Shown: positions 32,770 to 41,808, counted from the stretch's first letter. The stretch is 64,000 bases of DNA from an uncultured Dokdonia sp. (GCA_947503305.1 CANNDF010000006.1:275025-339024); one strand, 5' to 3'. A program made the numbers and translations. The notes: generated from the letters alone by a model not told the origin.

Positions 32770-34431
32770 ATGATTATATTATATACGCAGAAGAGATTAT
32801 ATCTCTGTATAATCTCTTCTGCATTTTTTTTAACAAGCACCTTAGCTCAAGTAGGGATAGGGACTACTAGTCCAGTAAATGGCTCTATTTTAGATATTAC
32901 CTCTTCAGAAAAAGGGATTTTAATTCCTAGAATAGATATTGCAGATTTATCGACAATAGACCCAATAGTGGGAGGTGCTCCTGTAAGCTTATTGGTTTAT
33001 AATACAAATACAACCAGTGGAGAAGGGTTTTACTATTGGGATGGATTTGATTGGACCCCTTTATCAAATGGATCCTCAGGTACTGGAGATGACTGGACTT
33101 TATCTGGTAATTCTGGAACCGTTCCAGGTACTGGTGCTGGAGAAAATTATATGGGCACATCAGATGCTCAAGATATGCTTATTGCTACTGATGACACCGA
33201 ACGAATACGGATACTAAGTGATGGTCGTGTATCTATAAATGACGCAACACCTTTTTCTACAGACCTTTTTACGGTATCTGCGGCTACTGGTGATTCTGCA
33301 ATAAATGGATACTCTTTAGGAAGTGGTATTGGAGTATATGGACAAAATACAGGTTCTGGATTTGGTGTGATAGGAATTAATTCAAGCACAGGTATTGGTG
33401 TATATGGGGAGAGTACAACCGGTTCAGGTTTTAGTATGTTTGGATTAAATGGATCAATCTGGGGAGATTATACAACAGCTGGTGGAGATGCTATTGTAGG
33501 AAATACGGATACAAATGGATTGTCTAATGGGATTTGGGGTATTAATGATAATGCCGATGGAACTGCTGTTCTTGGAGGTACCGATGGTATCTTTGTGCTT
33601 CCTGTAGGGGGCACAGGTGTATCGGGATCTACAGAAAAATTAGGGATATACGGATATGCTGGAGAAGGAAGTCGGAATAATAGTAATTTAGGAAATGCAG
33701 CAGCAAGATTTAATCTAGATAATGATTCGGATGCAACAACGACCACTGGGAATGGAGCAGATAGAGCTATAGCTATACTTGCAGGGTTTGATAACGTAAG
33801 CCCTGATGGGTCTCAGGCAGCTGCCGATAGTTATTTTGGAGGTTATTTTAGTGGAGGAAGACAAGTAGGTTCTCAAACTTTTGCCTATGTAGGAATGCGC
33901 TATGGTACAAATAATGGAGGTACAAATGGGACAGATTATAAAATAATAGGCACAGGAGCTGTTTCTACATTGATAGAAGATGGTCAAGGAAATCATCGGG
34001 TTATGTTTGCTCCTGAAGCTCCAGAAATTGTATTTCAAGATTTTGGAATAGGGACACTTACTAATGGTAGTGCAAAGATTACCCTAGACCCTATCTTAAA
34101 AAAATCATTGCATGTAGATAGAGAGCATCCTTTAAGAGTATACATCACTGTAGAAGGAGAATGTAATGGCGTGTATGTAACTGATAAATCTATTGATGGA
34201 TTTACAGTAAAAGAACTCAATAATGGAAAGAGTAATATCGCTTTTTCATGGCAAATAGTAGCTAATCGAGCAGATAGAAAAGATGCAAATGGAGAAGTGA
34301 TTTCAAAACATATAGGACATAGATTACCACTTGGGCCTACATATTTAGAACCCATCGCTAAACATGCAAAGCGACTCAATAAACCTAAAGTAAGTACTAA
34401 TATGTCTAAAGAGCATAAATTTCAGAAATAA
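32770..34431 (+). CDS. Secreted surface protein with VGIGT-type N-terminal module and tail-fibre-like repeats
   Basis: 553 residues from the ATG at 32770, where a signal peptide begins (LCIISSAFFLTSTLA-QV); an in-frame TTG at 32734 would precede it with a poor extension. The N-terminal module (QVGIGTTSPVNGSILDITSS, KGILIPRIDI, LLVYNT, GFYYWDGFDWTPL) is shared with two other proteins in the window. The middle is Gly/Asn/Thr-rich with repeated GxGVYG-like units (GVYGQNTGSGFGVIGINSST), as in phage tail fibres and adhesins. The C-terminal domain (about 420-530; TLDPILKKSLHVDREHPLRV) is an IMC-like fold often seen in flavobacterial surface proteins. No T9SS sorting domain is obvious. Probably an adhesin. 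Confidence 0.7.
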   Translation: MIILYTQKRLYLCIISSAFFLTSTLAQVGIGTTSPVNGSILDITSSEKGILIPRIDIADLSTIDPIVGGAPVSLLVYNTNTTSGEGFYYWDGFDWTPLSNGSSGTGDDWTLSGNSGTVPGTGAGENYMGTSDAQDMLIATDDTERIRILSDGRVSINDATPFSTDLFTVSAATGDSAINGYSLGSGIGVYGQNTGSGFGVIGINSSTGIGVYGESTTGSGFSMFGLNGSIWGDYTTAGGDAIVGNTDTNGLSNGIWGINDNADGTAVLGGTDGIFVLPVGGTGVSGSTEKLGIYGYAGEGSRNNSNLGNAAARFNLDNDSDATTTTGNGADRAIAILAGFDNVSPDGSQAAADSYFGGYFSGGRQVGSQTFAYVGMRYGTNNGGTNGTDYKIIGTGAVSTLIEDGQGNHRVMFAPEAPEIVFQDFGIGTLTNGSAKITLDPILKKSLHVDREHPLRVYITVEGECNGVYVTDKSIDGFTVKELNNGKSNIAFSWQIVANRADRKDANGEVISKHIGHRLPLGPTYLEPIAKHAKRLNKPKVSTNMSKEHKFQK

Positions 34432-34461
34432 TATCAATGCCTAAACCCTTAGATATCTAAA

Positions 34462-34496
34462 TAAAAAAAACACCGAATACATTCGGTGTTTTTTTA
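34462..34496. terminator. Bidirectional terminator (stem AACACCGAAT)
   Basis: AACACCGAAT-AC-ATTCGGTGTT (34469-34490) has an A-run before and a T-run after, so it can end transcripts from both sides: the surface protein gene (+) and the S8 protease gene (-). The stem is identical to that at 36526-36547. Confidence 0.9.
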
Positions 34497-34522
34497 TTTA
34501 ATTTTATTTATGAGTAGTGTAC

Positions 34523-36127
34523 TTATTCTTTTAATAAGCTTCTATTCACTATAAATTGATCTCCTTCAAGAGATATCCGTACGATATACATTCCTTTTGA
34601 TAAATCACTTATATCAATGTTGTTGTTAGAAAAAGTGTCGATTTTTTTAATAAGAGCACCTTGGAGATTGTAAATAGCTATCTGATCAACTCTTTTGTTT
34701 GCAGTACTAATAGTTATAGAAGTAGAGGCAGGATTTGGAAATATTTCAATTTCTTCTATAGAAGCTTCGTCAATAGATAGTGCTGCGCATTCATTCATTA
34801 ATGCTTGCATTGCATTATTTACATTGAGTCTTCCTCCAGTGGTTGTAATTCCTTCTAGAGTAGGATTGGGATCAACATTTTCTAGAATAAGATCACGAAT
34901 AATACGTGCTGCTTGGGCAGGGTCACTTAAAGCTAGGTCTGCAAAATTTTGACAGGGAGCTGAATATAATAAAGATATCGTACCTGTAACATGTGGTGTC
35001 GCTCCCGAAGTACCTCCAAATCCCCCATAACCATTAAGAGAAGTTGTAAATGCTCCAGCACCAGGGGCTCCTAGATCTATAGTTTCAGCACCAAAACCTG
35101 CAGATGTCACTTTTTGATCATTGATATTTGTATTTGTTACAGAAATTAAAAACTCACTAGGGCAAGCCGTAGGAACATCTCCTATAACATCTACATTCTG
35201 ATTACCATTTATAGTGGCACCACAATTTAAAATACCATTTTCACCAAGGGTGTCATACATTCCACACCAGAGAGGAAAGTTATCTGGGTTTCCAAAATCT
35301 ACACCAAAAGATGCATTTGTAGCTACAACAAAAGCACCTTCTGCTCCATTAGTTTCATTATAGAGCATTCTTGCTTCTAGGATATAAGAATAGGCCTCTA
35401 GTACAGTCGCTTCATTTCCACTACTTCCAGATACAGGCATTACCTTTGCATCCCAGTTTACACCTGTTACTCCGGTACCATTGTTACCCTCTGCACCTAT
35501 AATTCCAAAAACGGCTGTCCCATGTCCTAATACAAGAAGGTCACCATTACTATTAAATGCATTCCAACCATTCACATCATCTATATATCCGTTAGCATCA
35601 TCGTCAATATTATTATCAGGAATTTCTTCTTCATTTATCCAAAGACTATTCGCTAGGTCTGGATGATTAATGTTAAATCCATCATCTACAACACCCGTAA
35701 CAATAACATCACCATTAAGTGTTGTACCTCCTGTAGTTACATCCCAAGCTTCATCTGCATCAATATCACGATCATTTTCTTGAAAATATTGCCATTGATT
35801 GTCAAATAATGGATCATCAGGAGTCGTTGCTCTGTTAGTAACGATATGATTTTTTTGAGCAATAAAAACTCTTTGATTTTGGTAAGCAAGAGTAATAGCT
35901 TCATCTTCACTTATGGTAGGGGCATTGTATCTGATTTGCCAGATATTAAGTGTTTTAGAGATTAATTTGGTTTCAAAAATTTCAAGTTCTGGAACTTCTT
36001 GAATAAAAGTGCTTACAGCGACATCATCGTGCAGGCGTACTAAAATTTCATTAGAGACAAAATTAGGTTCTTGTGCCTGTAATTGAAATGTAGCAATAAA
36101 TAATACGAGGAGTAGGATTTTTTTCAT
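34523..36127 (-). CDS. Secreted S8 (subtilisin-like) peptidase with T9SS sorting domain
   Basis: 534 residues. Signal peptide 1-18 (LQAQE); propeptide-like domain about 25-99 (NEILVRLHDDVAV, QKNHIVTNR). Catalytic residues: D148 (GVVDDGFNINHPDL), H202 (GHGTAVFGIIG) and S374 (GGTSGATPHVTG). The C-terminal type A sorting domain (about 457-534; IEIFPNPASTSITIS, AIYNLQGALIKKI, DLSKGMYIVRI) sends it out through the type IX system and is cut off. An active extracellular protease is expected. A small lipoprotein resembling its propeptide is encoded 11 bases upstream. Confidence 0.94.
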   Translation of the reverse strand: MKKILLLVLFIATFQLQAQEPNFVSNEILVRLHDDVAVSTFIQEVPELEIFETKLISKTLNIWQIRYNAPTISEDEAITLAYQNQRVFIAQKNHIVTNRATTPDDPLFDNQWQYFQENDRDIDADEAWDVTTGGTTLNGDVIVTGVVDDGFNINHPDLANSLWINEEEIPDNNIDDDANGYIDDVNGWNAFNSNGDLLVLGHGTAVFGIIGAEGNNGTGVTGVNWDAKVMPVSGSSGNEATVLEAYSYILEARMLYNETNGAEGAFVVATNASFGVDFGNPDNFPLWCGMYDTLGENGILNCGATINGNQNVDVIGDVPTACPSEFLISVTNTNINDQKVTSAGFGAETIDLGAPGAGAFTTSLNGYGGFGGTSGATPHVTGTISLLYSAPCQNFADLALSDPAQAARIIRDLILENVDPNPTLEGITTTGGRLNVNNAMQALMNECAALSIDEASIEEIEIFPNPASTSITISTANKRVDQIAIYNLQGALIKKIDTFSNNNIDISDLSKGMYIVRISLEGDQFIVNRSLLKE

Positions 36128-36138
36128 AATGTGTAGTT

Positions 36139-36453
36139 TTAATTTCGATTTTTAACGGTTCTGTTTTTTTGTGCTTCTTTTACGAAAGGTAATTTTTTTA
36201 AACGTATAATTAAAGCTTGGTTTTCTATTTTTTTAGGATTAAATGTATATAAGTAGATATGTAAGGGTCTACTTACTAATTTTTGTTTTTTTAAATCATA
36301 CTTTTTGAAAATAGTTTCTAGTGTATCTATAGGGGCATTATCAGTAAGTTGTATAATAATTGAGTTCTTTTCTTGTATAGGTGTGTCATGTGTTTTACAG
36401 GAAGTTACTAGTAATACTAAAAAAGAACTAATTATAAAAAGGAGTTGTCTCAT
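36139..36453 (-). CDS. Lipoprotein resembling the S8 protease propeptide (stand-alone inhibitor- or chaperone-like)
   Basis: 104 residues from the ATG at 36451-36453 (an in-frame GTG seven codons upstream is less likely). Lipoprotein signal with the lipobox VTSC (Cys at about 20). The mature part aligns by eye with residues 26-99 of the protease encoded next: SIIIQLTDNAPIDTLE / EILVRLHDDVAVSTF, QKLVSRPLHIYLYTFN / TKLISKTLNIWQIRYN, FVKEAQKNRTVKNRN / VFIAQKNHIVTNRAT. The catalytic domain is absent; the protein simply ends where the propeptide would. A membrane-bound trans-acting propeptide (folding helper, inhibitor or self-protection) is a reasonable inference. The gene probably shares a transcript with the protease. 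Confidence 0.7.
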   Translation of the reverse strand: MRQLLFIISSFLVLLVTSCKTHDTPIQEKNSIIIQLTDNAPIDTLETIFKKYDLKKQKLVSRPLHIYLYTFNPKKIENQALIIRLKKLPFVKEAQKNRTVKNRN

Positions 36454-36520
36454 AAACTGTTTTATGATAATCACAGTATTGTAATTTACAATACGTCAAT
36501 GTAAGTATAATTTTAGAATC

Positions 36521-36550
36521 AAAAAAACACCGAATATATTCGGTGTTTTT
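36521..36550. terminator. Bidirectional terminator-like hairpin (same stem as 34469-34490)
   Basis: AACACCGAAT-AT-ATTCGGTGTT (36526-36547) is framed by A- and T-runs. It lies between the DUF4136 gene (-), whose transcripts it would end, and the protease operon (-). Confidence 0.85.
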
Positions 36551-36642
36551 CAGGATACAAAGCAAGCTTTAGTATCATCGATTTGTTTGCTTGAAATAGA
36601 AGCAAACTATTTTCATAGCTTTTTATAAAAAAAACTGGCTAA

Positions 36643-37224
36643 TTAATTACTCGCTACGGCTGGTGGGTATACAGTCATGATTTCTCGCACGATCTCTTGA
36701 ATACGCTCCTCACGTTTTTCTACATTTCCAGATACCAATGGTGCTGTACCTTTTCCTTGCCAAACGAGTTGTTTTTTATTTACATCAAGTAAATCGATAT
36801 AGAGTACGCCCTGTGTTCGTTGTGAGATAGAATTTCCTCCATATCCAAATCCTCCAAACCCCCATGGGCCAAATCCTCCAAACCCCCAAGGGCCAAATCC
36901 TCCCCATCCAAACCCGAAGTTGTTTTGGTAAACATCAATTTGTTTATTTGCTTTTGCAAAAATACTTACCAATACTGCTGGGGTATCTGATTTTGTAAAA
37001 CCTTTGGCAGCCATTTCAGTTTCTATGGCTCTTAATATGCGCTTTTTGTCAAGATCAGAAATCTCTGCTTTGTCAATACCAGGCTTATAGAAAGCATAGG
37101 TTTTATAATCATTAAAATTAACACTTTGGTCGTAATCAGAAGCAACACGTACGGTGTTGCAAGAAGTAACTACCAGCAATAATGCAAGTAGTGGGAGTAG
37201 TCGTAATGCTTTCATAGATTCCAT
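36643..37224 (-). CDS. DUF4136-family lipoprotein with Gly/Phe/Trp-rich repeat
   Basis: 193 residues; ATG at 37222-37224, with a second ATG three codons in (37215) equally possible. Lipobox VTSC (Cys at about 22). DUF4136 features: VRVASDYDQSVNFNDYKTYAF, KRILRAIETEMAAKGF, LVSIFAKANKQI, GVLYIDLLDVNKKQLVWQG. Between the two halves lies a Gly/Phe/Trp-rich stretch (GFGPWGFGGFGPWGFGGFGY) encoded by a 24-base tandem repeat at about 36845-36902. The start follows the hutU stop by two bases, which indicates cotranscription. An outer-membrane lipoprotein of unknown function. Confidence 0.85.
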   Translation of the reverse strand: MESMKALRLLPLLALLLVVTSCNTVRVASDYDQSVNFNDYKTYAFYKPGIDKAEISDLDKKRILRAIETEMAAKGFTKSDTPAVLVSIFAKANKQIDVYQNNFGFGWGGFGPWGFGGFGPWGFGGFGYGGNSISQRTQGVLYIDLLDVNKKQLVWQGKGTAPLVSGNVEKREERIQEIVREIMTVYPPAVASN

Positions 37225-37226
37225 TT

Positions 37227-39227
37227 TTATAGGTTCTTAAATAAATTGTCTTCTACACTATTTGGTATTGTTACTTTTAAGTTAGGTTCTAATTCCATGG
37301 CTCTTTTTATTGCAAAAAGTGCATTTTCATTACGTGCCCAACTACGACGTGCAATTCCATTATTTACATCCCAGAAAAGCATGGATTGTAAACGTCTTTC
37401 AGCGTCTTTACTACCATCAAGAACCATACCAAAACCTCCATTTATAACTTCTCCCCATCCTACACCGCCTCCATTATGAATACTTACCCAAGTGGCTCCT
37501 CTAAAACTATCTCCTATAACATTATGTATGGCCATATCTGCTGTAAAGCGACTCCCATCATAGATGTTACTCGTTTCTCTATAAGGAGAATCTGTGCCTG
37601 AGACATCATGATGGTCACGTCCTAAAATCACATAGCCTATTGATCCTTTTGCTATTGCGTCGTTAAATGCTTGTGCAATTTTTGCTCTTCCCTCTGCATC
37701 TGCATATAAAATTCTGGCTTGAGATCCTACAACAAGTTTGTTCTCTTGTGCTCCTTTGATCCATTGAATATTATCTTGCATTTGTTGTTGAATTTCTTCT
37801 GGTGCTTCTTTTACAAGGGTTTCTAAAACTTGACATGCAATTTCATCTGTTTTGGCAAGATCTTCTGCTTTTCCAGAAGCACATACCCATCTAAATGGGC
37901 CAAACCCATAATCAAAGCACATTGGTCCCATGATGTCTTGCACATAGCTTGGGTATTTAAAGTCAATACCATTTGGTGCAAATACATCGGCACCTGCTCT
38001 AGAGCTTTCCAAAAGAAATGCGTTTCCATAATCAAAAAAATACGTTCCTTTTGCTGTATGCGCATTTATAGCAGCTGCATGACGGATGAGAGTACTCTGT
38101 ATGCTTTCGCGAAAGCGTACTGGATCTTCTGCCATACATTCATTGGCTTCATCAAAGGTCATTCCTAATGGATAATAACCTCCTGCCCATGGATTGTGCA
38201 GGGAAGTTTGATCACTGCCGATATCTATCTTAATATTATGAATGTCAAAAGCTTCCCATACATCCACAACATTCCCCTGGTATGCGATTGAAACGGTTTC
38301 TTTTTGTTTTTGGGCTTCTATAGTACGAGTAACAAGCTCTGTAATGTCTGTGATCACTTCGTCGACCCATCCTTGTGAATGTCTTGTATGCACAGCTTTG
38401 GGGTTTACCTCAGCACATATCGTAATACAACCAGATATATTTCCTGCTTTAGGTTGTGCTCCACTCATACCTCCTAGTCCTGAGGTTACAAAAATACCAC
38501 CACTAGGTGATTTTTTAATTTTTCTAAATGCATTTAATACCGTTATGGTTGTTCCATGTACAATCCCTTGTGGGCCTATGTACATATAACTTCCTGCAGT
38601 CATTTGTCCATACTGGGTAACACCTAATGCATTAAATTTTTCCCAGTCGTCTGGTTGAGAATAATTAGGGATCATCATACCATTTGTTACTACTACTCGT
38701 GGTGCATCTTTATGGGATGGAAAAAGACCCATAGGGTGTCCAGAATACATGACCAGTGTTTGTTCATCATTCATTTGCGATAAGTAGTACATGGTAAGCC
38801 TATACTGCGCCCAATTTGAAAATACACCTCCATTACCTCCATAGGTAATAAGCTCATGAGGATGCTGTGCTACTGCTGGATCTAAGTTGTTTTGTATCAT
38901 AAGCATAATCGCTGCTGCTTGTTTAGATTGTGCAGGATATGCGTCTATAGGTCTAGCATACATCTTATAATCAGGTCGAAAGCGATACATATAAATACGG
39001 CCATAGGTATCTAATTCTTCTTTAAACTCTTGAAGTAGTAATGCATGATCTTTTGGGTCAAAATATCGTAATGCATTACGTAAGGCAAGTTCTTTTTCTG
39101 ATGGCGATAATATATCTTTTCGTTTAGGAGCATGATTTACTGAAGTATCATATGCCTTCTTAGGAGGGAGTATTGCAGGAATACCTTCTAGTATTTGATC
39201 AGAAAATTTTGTGTGTACCACTTCCAT
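37227..39227 (-). CDS. hutU: Urocanate hydratase
   Basis: 666 residues. It converts urocanate to imidazolone propionate, the second step of histidine breakdown. Motifs are ELITYGGNGGVFSNWAQYRL, MYSGHPMGLFPSH, the NAD-binding region VTSGLGGMSGAQPKAG, and MGPMCFDYGFGPFRWVCASG and GRDHHDVSGTDSPYRET near the active site. About 100 residues longer than the E. coli-type enzyme, as in the longer bacterial form. No other hut gene is in the window. A palindrome copy is read as FRES in DPVRFRESIQS. Between DUF5522 (upstream) and DUF4136 (downstream), all on the minus strand and tightly packed. Confidence 0.96.
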   Translation of the reverse strand: MEVVHTKFSDQILEGIPAILPPKKAYDTSVNHAPKRKDILSPSEKELALRNALRYFDPKDHALLLQEFKEELDTYGRIYMYRFRPDYKMYARPIDAYPAQSKQAAAIMLMIQNNLDPAVAQHPHELITYGGNGGVFSNWAQYRLTMYYLSQMNDEQTLVMYSGHPMGLFPSHKDAPRVVVTNGMMIPNYSQPDDWEKFNALGVTQYGQMTAGSYMYIGPQGIVHGTTITVLNAFRKIKKSPSGGIFVTSGLGGMSGAQPKAGNISGCITICAEVNPKAVHTRHSQGWVDEVITDITELVTRTIEAQKQKETVSIAYQGNVVDVWEAFDIHNIKIDIGSDQTSLHNPWAGGYYPLGMTFDEANECMAEDPVRFRESIQSTLIRHAAAINAHTAKGTYFFDYGNAFLLESSRAGADVFAPNGIDFKYPSYVQDIMGPMCFDYGFGPFRWVCASGKAEDLAKTDEIACQVLETLVKEAPEEIQQQMQDNIQWIKGAQENKLVVGSQARILYADAEGRAKIAQAFNDAIAKGSIGYVILGRDHHDVSGTDSPYRETSNIYDGSRFTADMAIHNVIGDSFRGATWVSIHNGGGVGWGEVINGGFGMVLDGSKDAERRLQSMLFWDVNNGIARRSWARNENALFAIKRAMELEPNLKVTIPNSVEDNLFKNL
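38103..38116. repeat. Dispersed palindrome copy inside hutU
   Basis: Perfect core followed by GTACT, the right-hand flank of the full unit. Read on the minus strand as FRES. Confidence 0.85.
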
Positions 39228-39230
39228 AAA

Positions 39231-39431
<201 letters not shown>

Positions 39432-39508
39432 TCATTGTATTGTTCTAAAATGTTAATAATAATGTAATTATTATTTTTTGATAGATATGTAATGTATTGT
39501 AAATCAAT

Positions 39509-39516
39509 TATTTTTG
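39509..39516 (+). promoter_or_regulatory. Candidate -7 element directly before the HExxH small protein gene
   Basis: TATTTTTG ends four bases before the ATG at 39521. A leaderless or nearly leaderless mRNA would follow. No -33 TTG at the right distance. Confidence 0.45.
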
Positions 39517-39520
39517 TAGT

Positions 39521-39850
39521 ATGTTTTTGGTGGTAAATAAATATTTGCTTCGTAAGCGCTTTGTTGGAGTTACTTTATGGCCTTTTATAGTTATGAAGTA
39601 TGCGAGATTAAAAGAGGATCCTGTATTTATTAATCATGAACGTATACACTTACGACAACAACTAGAGTTACTTATAATTCCTTTTTTTATTTGGTATGCT
39701 ATAGAGTATACTATACGATTGATACAGTATAGGAATCCATATCAAGCGTATTGTAATATTTCTTTTGAAAGAGAGGCTTATCAAAATGAAAAAGACCTTT
39801 ACTATCTAAAGCAAAGGCCTTTTTGGAGGTTCCTTAATTATATAAAGTAA
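39521..39850 (+). CDS. Small membrane-associated HExxH protein (putative metallopeptidase-like)
   Basis: 109 residues. HERIH at about residues 40-44 is an exact HExxH zinc motif, followed by a hydrophobic segment (LLIIPFFIWYAIEYTI, about 51-66) and, 30 residues on, FEREAY, where the second Glu could be the third zinc ligand (gluzincin pattern). Sequence around it (GVTLWPFIVM, RPFWRFLNY) looks like a family widespread in Flavobacteriia but without a name known to me. A minimal membrane protease or zinc-binding protein is possible; activity is not shown. A terminator-like inverted repeat lies in its last codons. Confidence 0.7.
   Translation: MFLVVNKYLLRKRFVGVTLWPFIVMKYARLKEDPVFINHERIHLRQQLELLIIPFFIWYAIEYTIRLIQYRNPYQAYCNISFEREAYQNEKDLYYLKQRPFWRFLNYIK
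39789..39824 (+). terminator. Terminator-like hairpin within the end of the HExxH gene
   Basis: AAAAAGACCTTT (39789-39800) and AAAGGCCTTTTT (39813-39824) pair with one mismatch. The T-run is part of the stem and of the coding sequence (KRPF region: codons for QRPFW). It may end transcription just after the gene; overlap with the coding part is unusual. Confidence 0.35.
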
Positions 39851-39872
39851 CCTTTCCCCACCCATTATGTGT

Positions 39873-40700
39873 TTAATATTGTTGTTGTAGTGTTATCGTC
39901 ATTGATGCTTCTTGAGCATTGTTAATTCCCAGATCATTTCCATTGTAAGTAGCCGTAGGGATTCCCCAGATTCCATAATTACCAGGAACAAAACTTTGCC
40001 AGTCATGGCGATTCATATTTGCCTGTGCCCACTCTCTGGCACTTACTTTAAAATTATATGTTTGCCCTTCTATAAGGTCTACAGTATACACGATAGAAGT
40101 TTGTTGACCTAGTGCCAGAAAATTATTAGGGGTTTTCTTTGAGCTAGAGGTTACAAAACTTTCAGATACTTTGATATTGTCTATTTCTAAGGATACGGAA
40201 CTGTACCCTACAGCTTCATCACTATTGTCAAAGGGAGGCACACAGGCATAATAGGCAATTACATAAATTTGATAAGTACCTGAGTACGGAGCGACAATAT
40301 CTTGATCTAAACCAGTAAGAGTATGTGTAGTTGATTGATCATGAGCTCTTACCGCTGCTTTTTGCAAAAATTGTTTTGAATATCCTGTTTCTCTCATTTT
40401 TGTCCACTCAGCTCCATTCCAGAAGTAGAACCCAGGACTTATAATAGCACTTCCAGACCCCGCATGTGATGTATTGTAAACCCATAAACCTTCTTCTAAG
40501 CTAGTAATTGTACTCGTATCGTTTTTTGATGTTAAAGATACTCTGGGTAATAGGAGTCCTTTATCATGAGCTTCCATCTGAAAAATGGTTCCGTTCTCTA
40601 ACGTAGTGGTTCCTATAGCTACTTGTGCATTTGTCGTAGGGATATATAATACGATCATGGCTAGGCTAAAAATAGGCATAAAAAGAGCTTGCTTTATCAT
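39873..40700 (-). CDS. Secreted protein with VGIGT-type module and jelly-roll-like C-terminal domain (paralogue 1)
   Basis: 275 residues. Signal peptide to TTNA-Q (about 25). Module about 26-100: QVAIGTTTLENGTIFQ, KGLLLPRVSL, LWVYNT, GFYFWNGAEWTKM. The C-terminal part (about 130-275) alternates beta strands (GTYQIYVIAYYACV, VSLEIDNIKVSESFV, YTVDLIEGQTYNFKVSAREW), resembling a TNF/C1q-like sandwich. Paralogous throughout to the gene at 40758. No T9SS domain is visible. Probably an exported surface or fibre protein. The last strand ends MTITLQQQY. Confidence 0.68.
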   Translation of the reverse strand: MIKQALFMPIFSLAMIVLYIPTTNAQVAIGTTTLENGTIFQMEAHDKGLLLPRVSLTSKNDTSTITSLEEGLWVYNTSHAGSGSAIISPGFYFWNGAEWTKMRETGYSKQFLQKAAVRAHDQSTTHTLTGLDQDIVAPYSGTYQIYVIAYYACVPPFDNSDEAVGYSSVSLEIDNIKVSESFVTSSSKKTPNNFLALGQQTSIVYTVDLIEGQTYNFKVSAREWAQANMNRHDWQSFVPGNYGIWGIPTATYNGNDLGINNAQEASMTITLQQQY

Positions 40701-40757
40701 AATATAAGGCTTAATAGGTTGATAATAAGTTTAATATATAATTGCTACTTGAGGGGG

Positions 40758-41579
40758 CTATTGTTGTTTGACAAGGGTAATGCTCATAGCACCTTTCATG
40801 GCGGTATCTACACCACTTGATCCGGAATATGCACTTGTATCCCTGCCAAAGTAACCCGTATTGACATTATTGGTTAGCCATTCTCTTCCTCTTACAACAA
40901 AGGTGTAGGTGTCATTTGCATCTAAATCTACATTTATTAGTATGGTACCATTCTGGGCAAGGCCATTCATAGAAGTGGATAATATCTGTTTTGATGAAGA
41001 AGTAAGATATATTTCTTTTAGATTTACTTCGGTTCCTCCATTGGTACTCATGAATAGACCAATAGAACCTTGTCCAGCACCATCTGACGAAGTACTAATT
41101 AAATCTCCAGCAGTATAAAAAGCATTGATAAGTATTTGATAGGTTCCGCTAAAAGGGACTTGTATACTTCCTGTATCTAACCCTTTTAGATCTGAATATA
41201 TAGTGTTATTTACGTCAGCTATTACTTCATCAGTTTGTTCGTATTTTAAAGTATATCCCTGATTATACAGTCTTGCCCATTGTGAGCCATTCCAATAATA
41301 AAATCCAGGAGTTACCTGTACAGCAGGAGCCCCATCGATTACAGTATTATATACCAATAAGCCTGTAGTAGCCTCTGGAGTTACTGTTGACATATCATCT
41401 GTGCCTGTAAGTTCTACTCTAGGCAATAGTACACCTTTGTCATCACTTGTGATGTCAAGTATAGCACCTGCTGAAGGAGTTATAGTTCCAATTCCTACTT
41501 GCGATATAACCGTAGTACTTAATAAGATAATAGAAAGAAAAGCAAATTTCTTTACGCGAGGTAATAGTGAATTTTTCAT
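40758..41579 (-). CDS. Secreted protein with VGIGT-type module and jelly-roll-like C-terminal domain (paralogue 2)
   Basis: 273 residues. Signal peptide to VIS-Q (about 26). N-terminal module QVGIGTITPSAGAILDITSD, KGVLLPRVEL, LLVYNT, GFYYWNGSQWARL; then a beta-rich domain (GTYQILINAFYTAG, GSIGLFMSTNGGTEVNLKEI, YLTSSSKQILS, TYTFVVRGREW). It shares order and key residues with the downstream gene; 57 bases separate them, so they probably form one transcript. The final strand MSITLVKQQ matches MTITLQQQY. Function unknown; likely surface-exposed. Confidence 0.68.
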   Translation of the reverse strand: MKNSLLPRVKKFAFLSIILLSTTVISQVGIGTITPSAGAILDITSDDKGVLLPRVELTGTDDMSTVTPEATTGLLVYNTVIDGAPAVQVTPGFYYWNGSQWARLYNQGYTLKYEQTDEVIADVNNTIYSDLKGLDTGSIQVPFSGTYQILINAFYTAGDLISTSSDGAGQGSIGLFMSTNGGTEVNLKEIYLTSSSKQILSTSMNGLAQNGTILINVDLDANDTYTFVVRGREWLTNNVNTGYFGRDTSAYSGSSGVDTAMKGAMSITLVKQQ

Positions 41580-41808
41580 GTTGTTTAAGATTTGGGGTCT
41601 TAATTTCAGGGGCTAATATATAAACGCAAATTATTGATAGATAAATAATTGTGAATTTTTCGATATAATCTTTGGAAAAATCGTCAAAAAACACAAAATA
41701 AATTGGTTTTGTACGTAAAAAAATGCGGTTTTACCGTATTCATTTCGATGATCTACGAGTAAATCACGTTTAAAATTTAATGAAAAAGACAGTATCTTCG
41801 CCTGAGAG

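Noticed and set aside
33715..34379. Two long minus-strand frames under the VGIGT surface protein
   Set aside because: The plus-strand frame has a signal peptide and recognisable module; the antisense frames have none.
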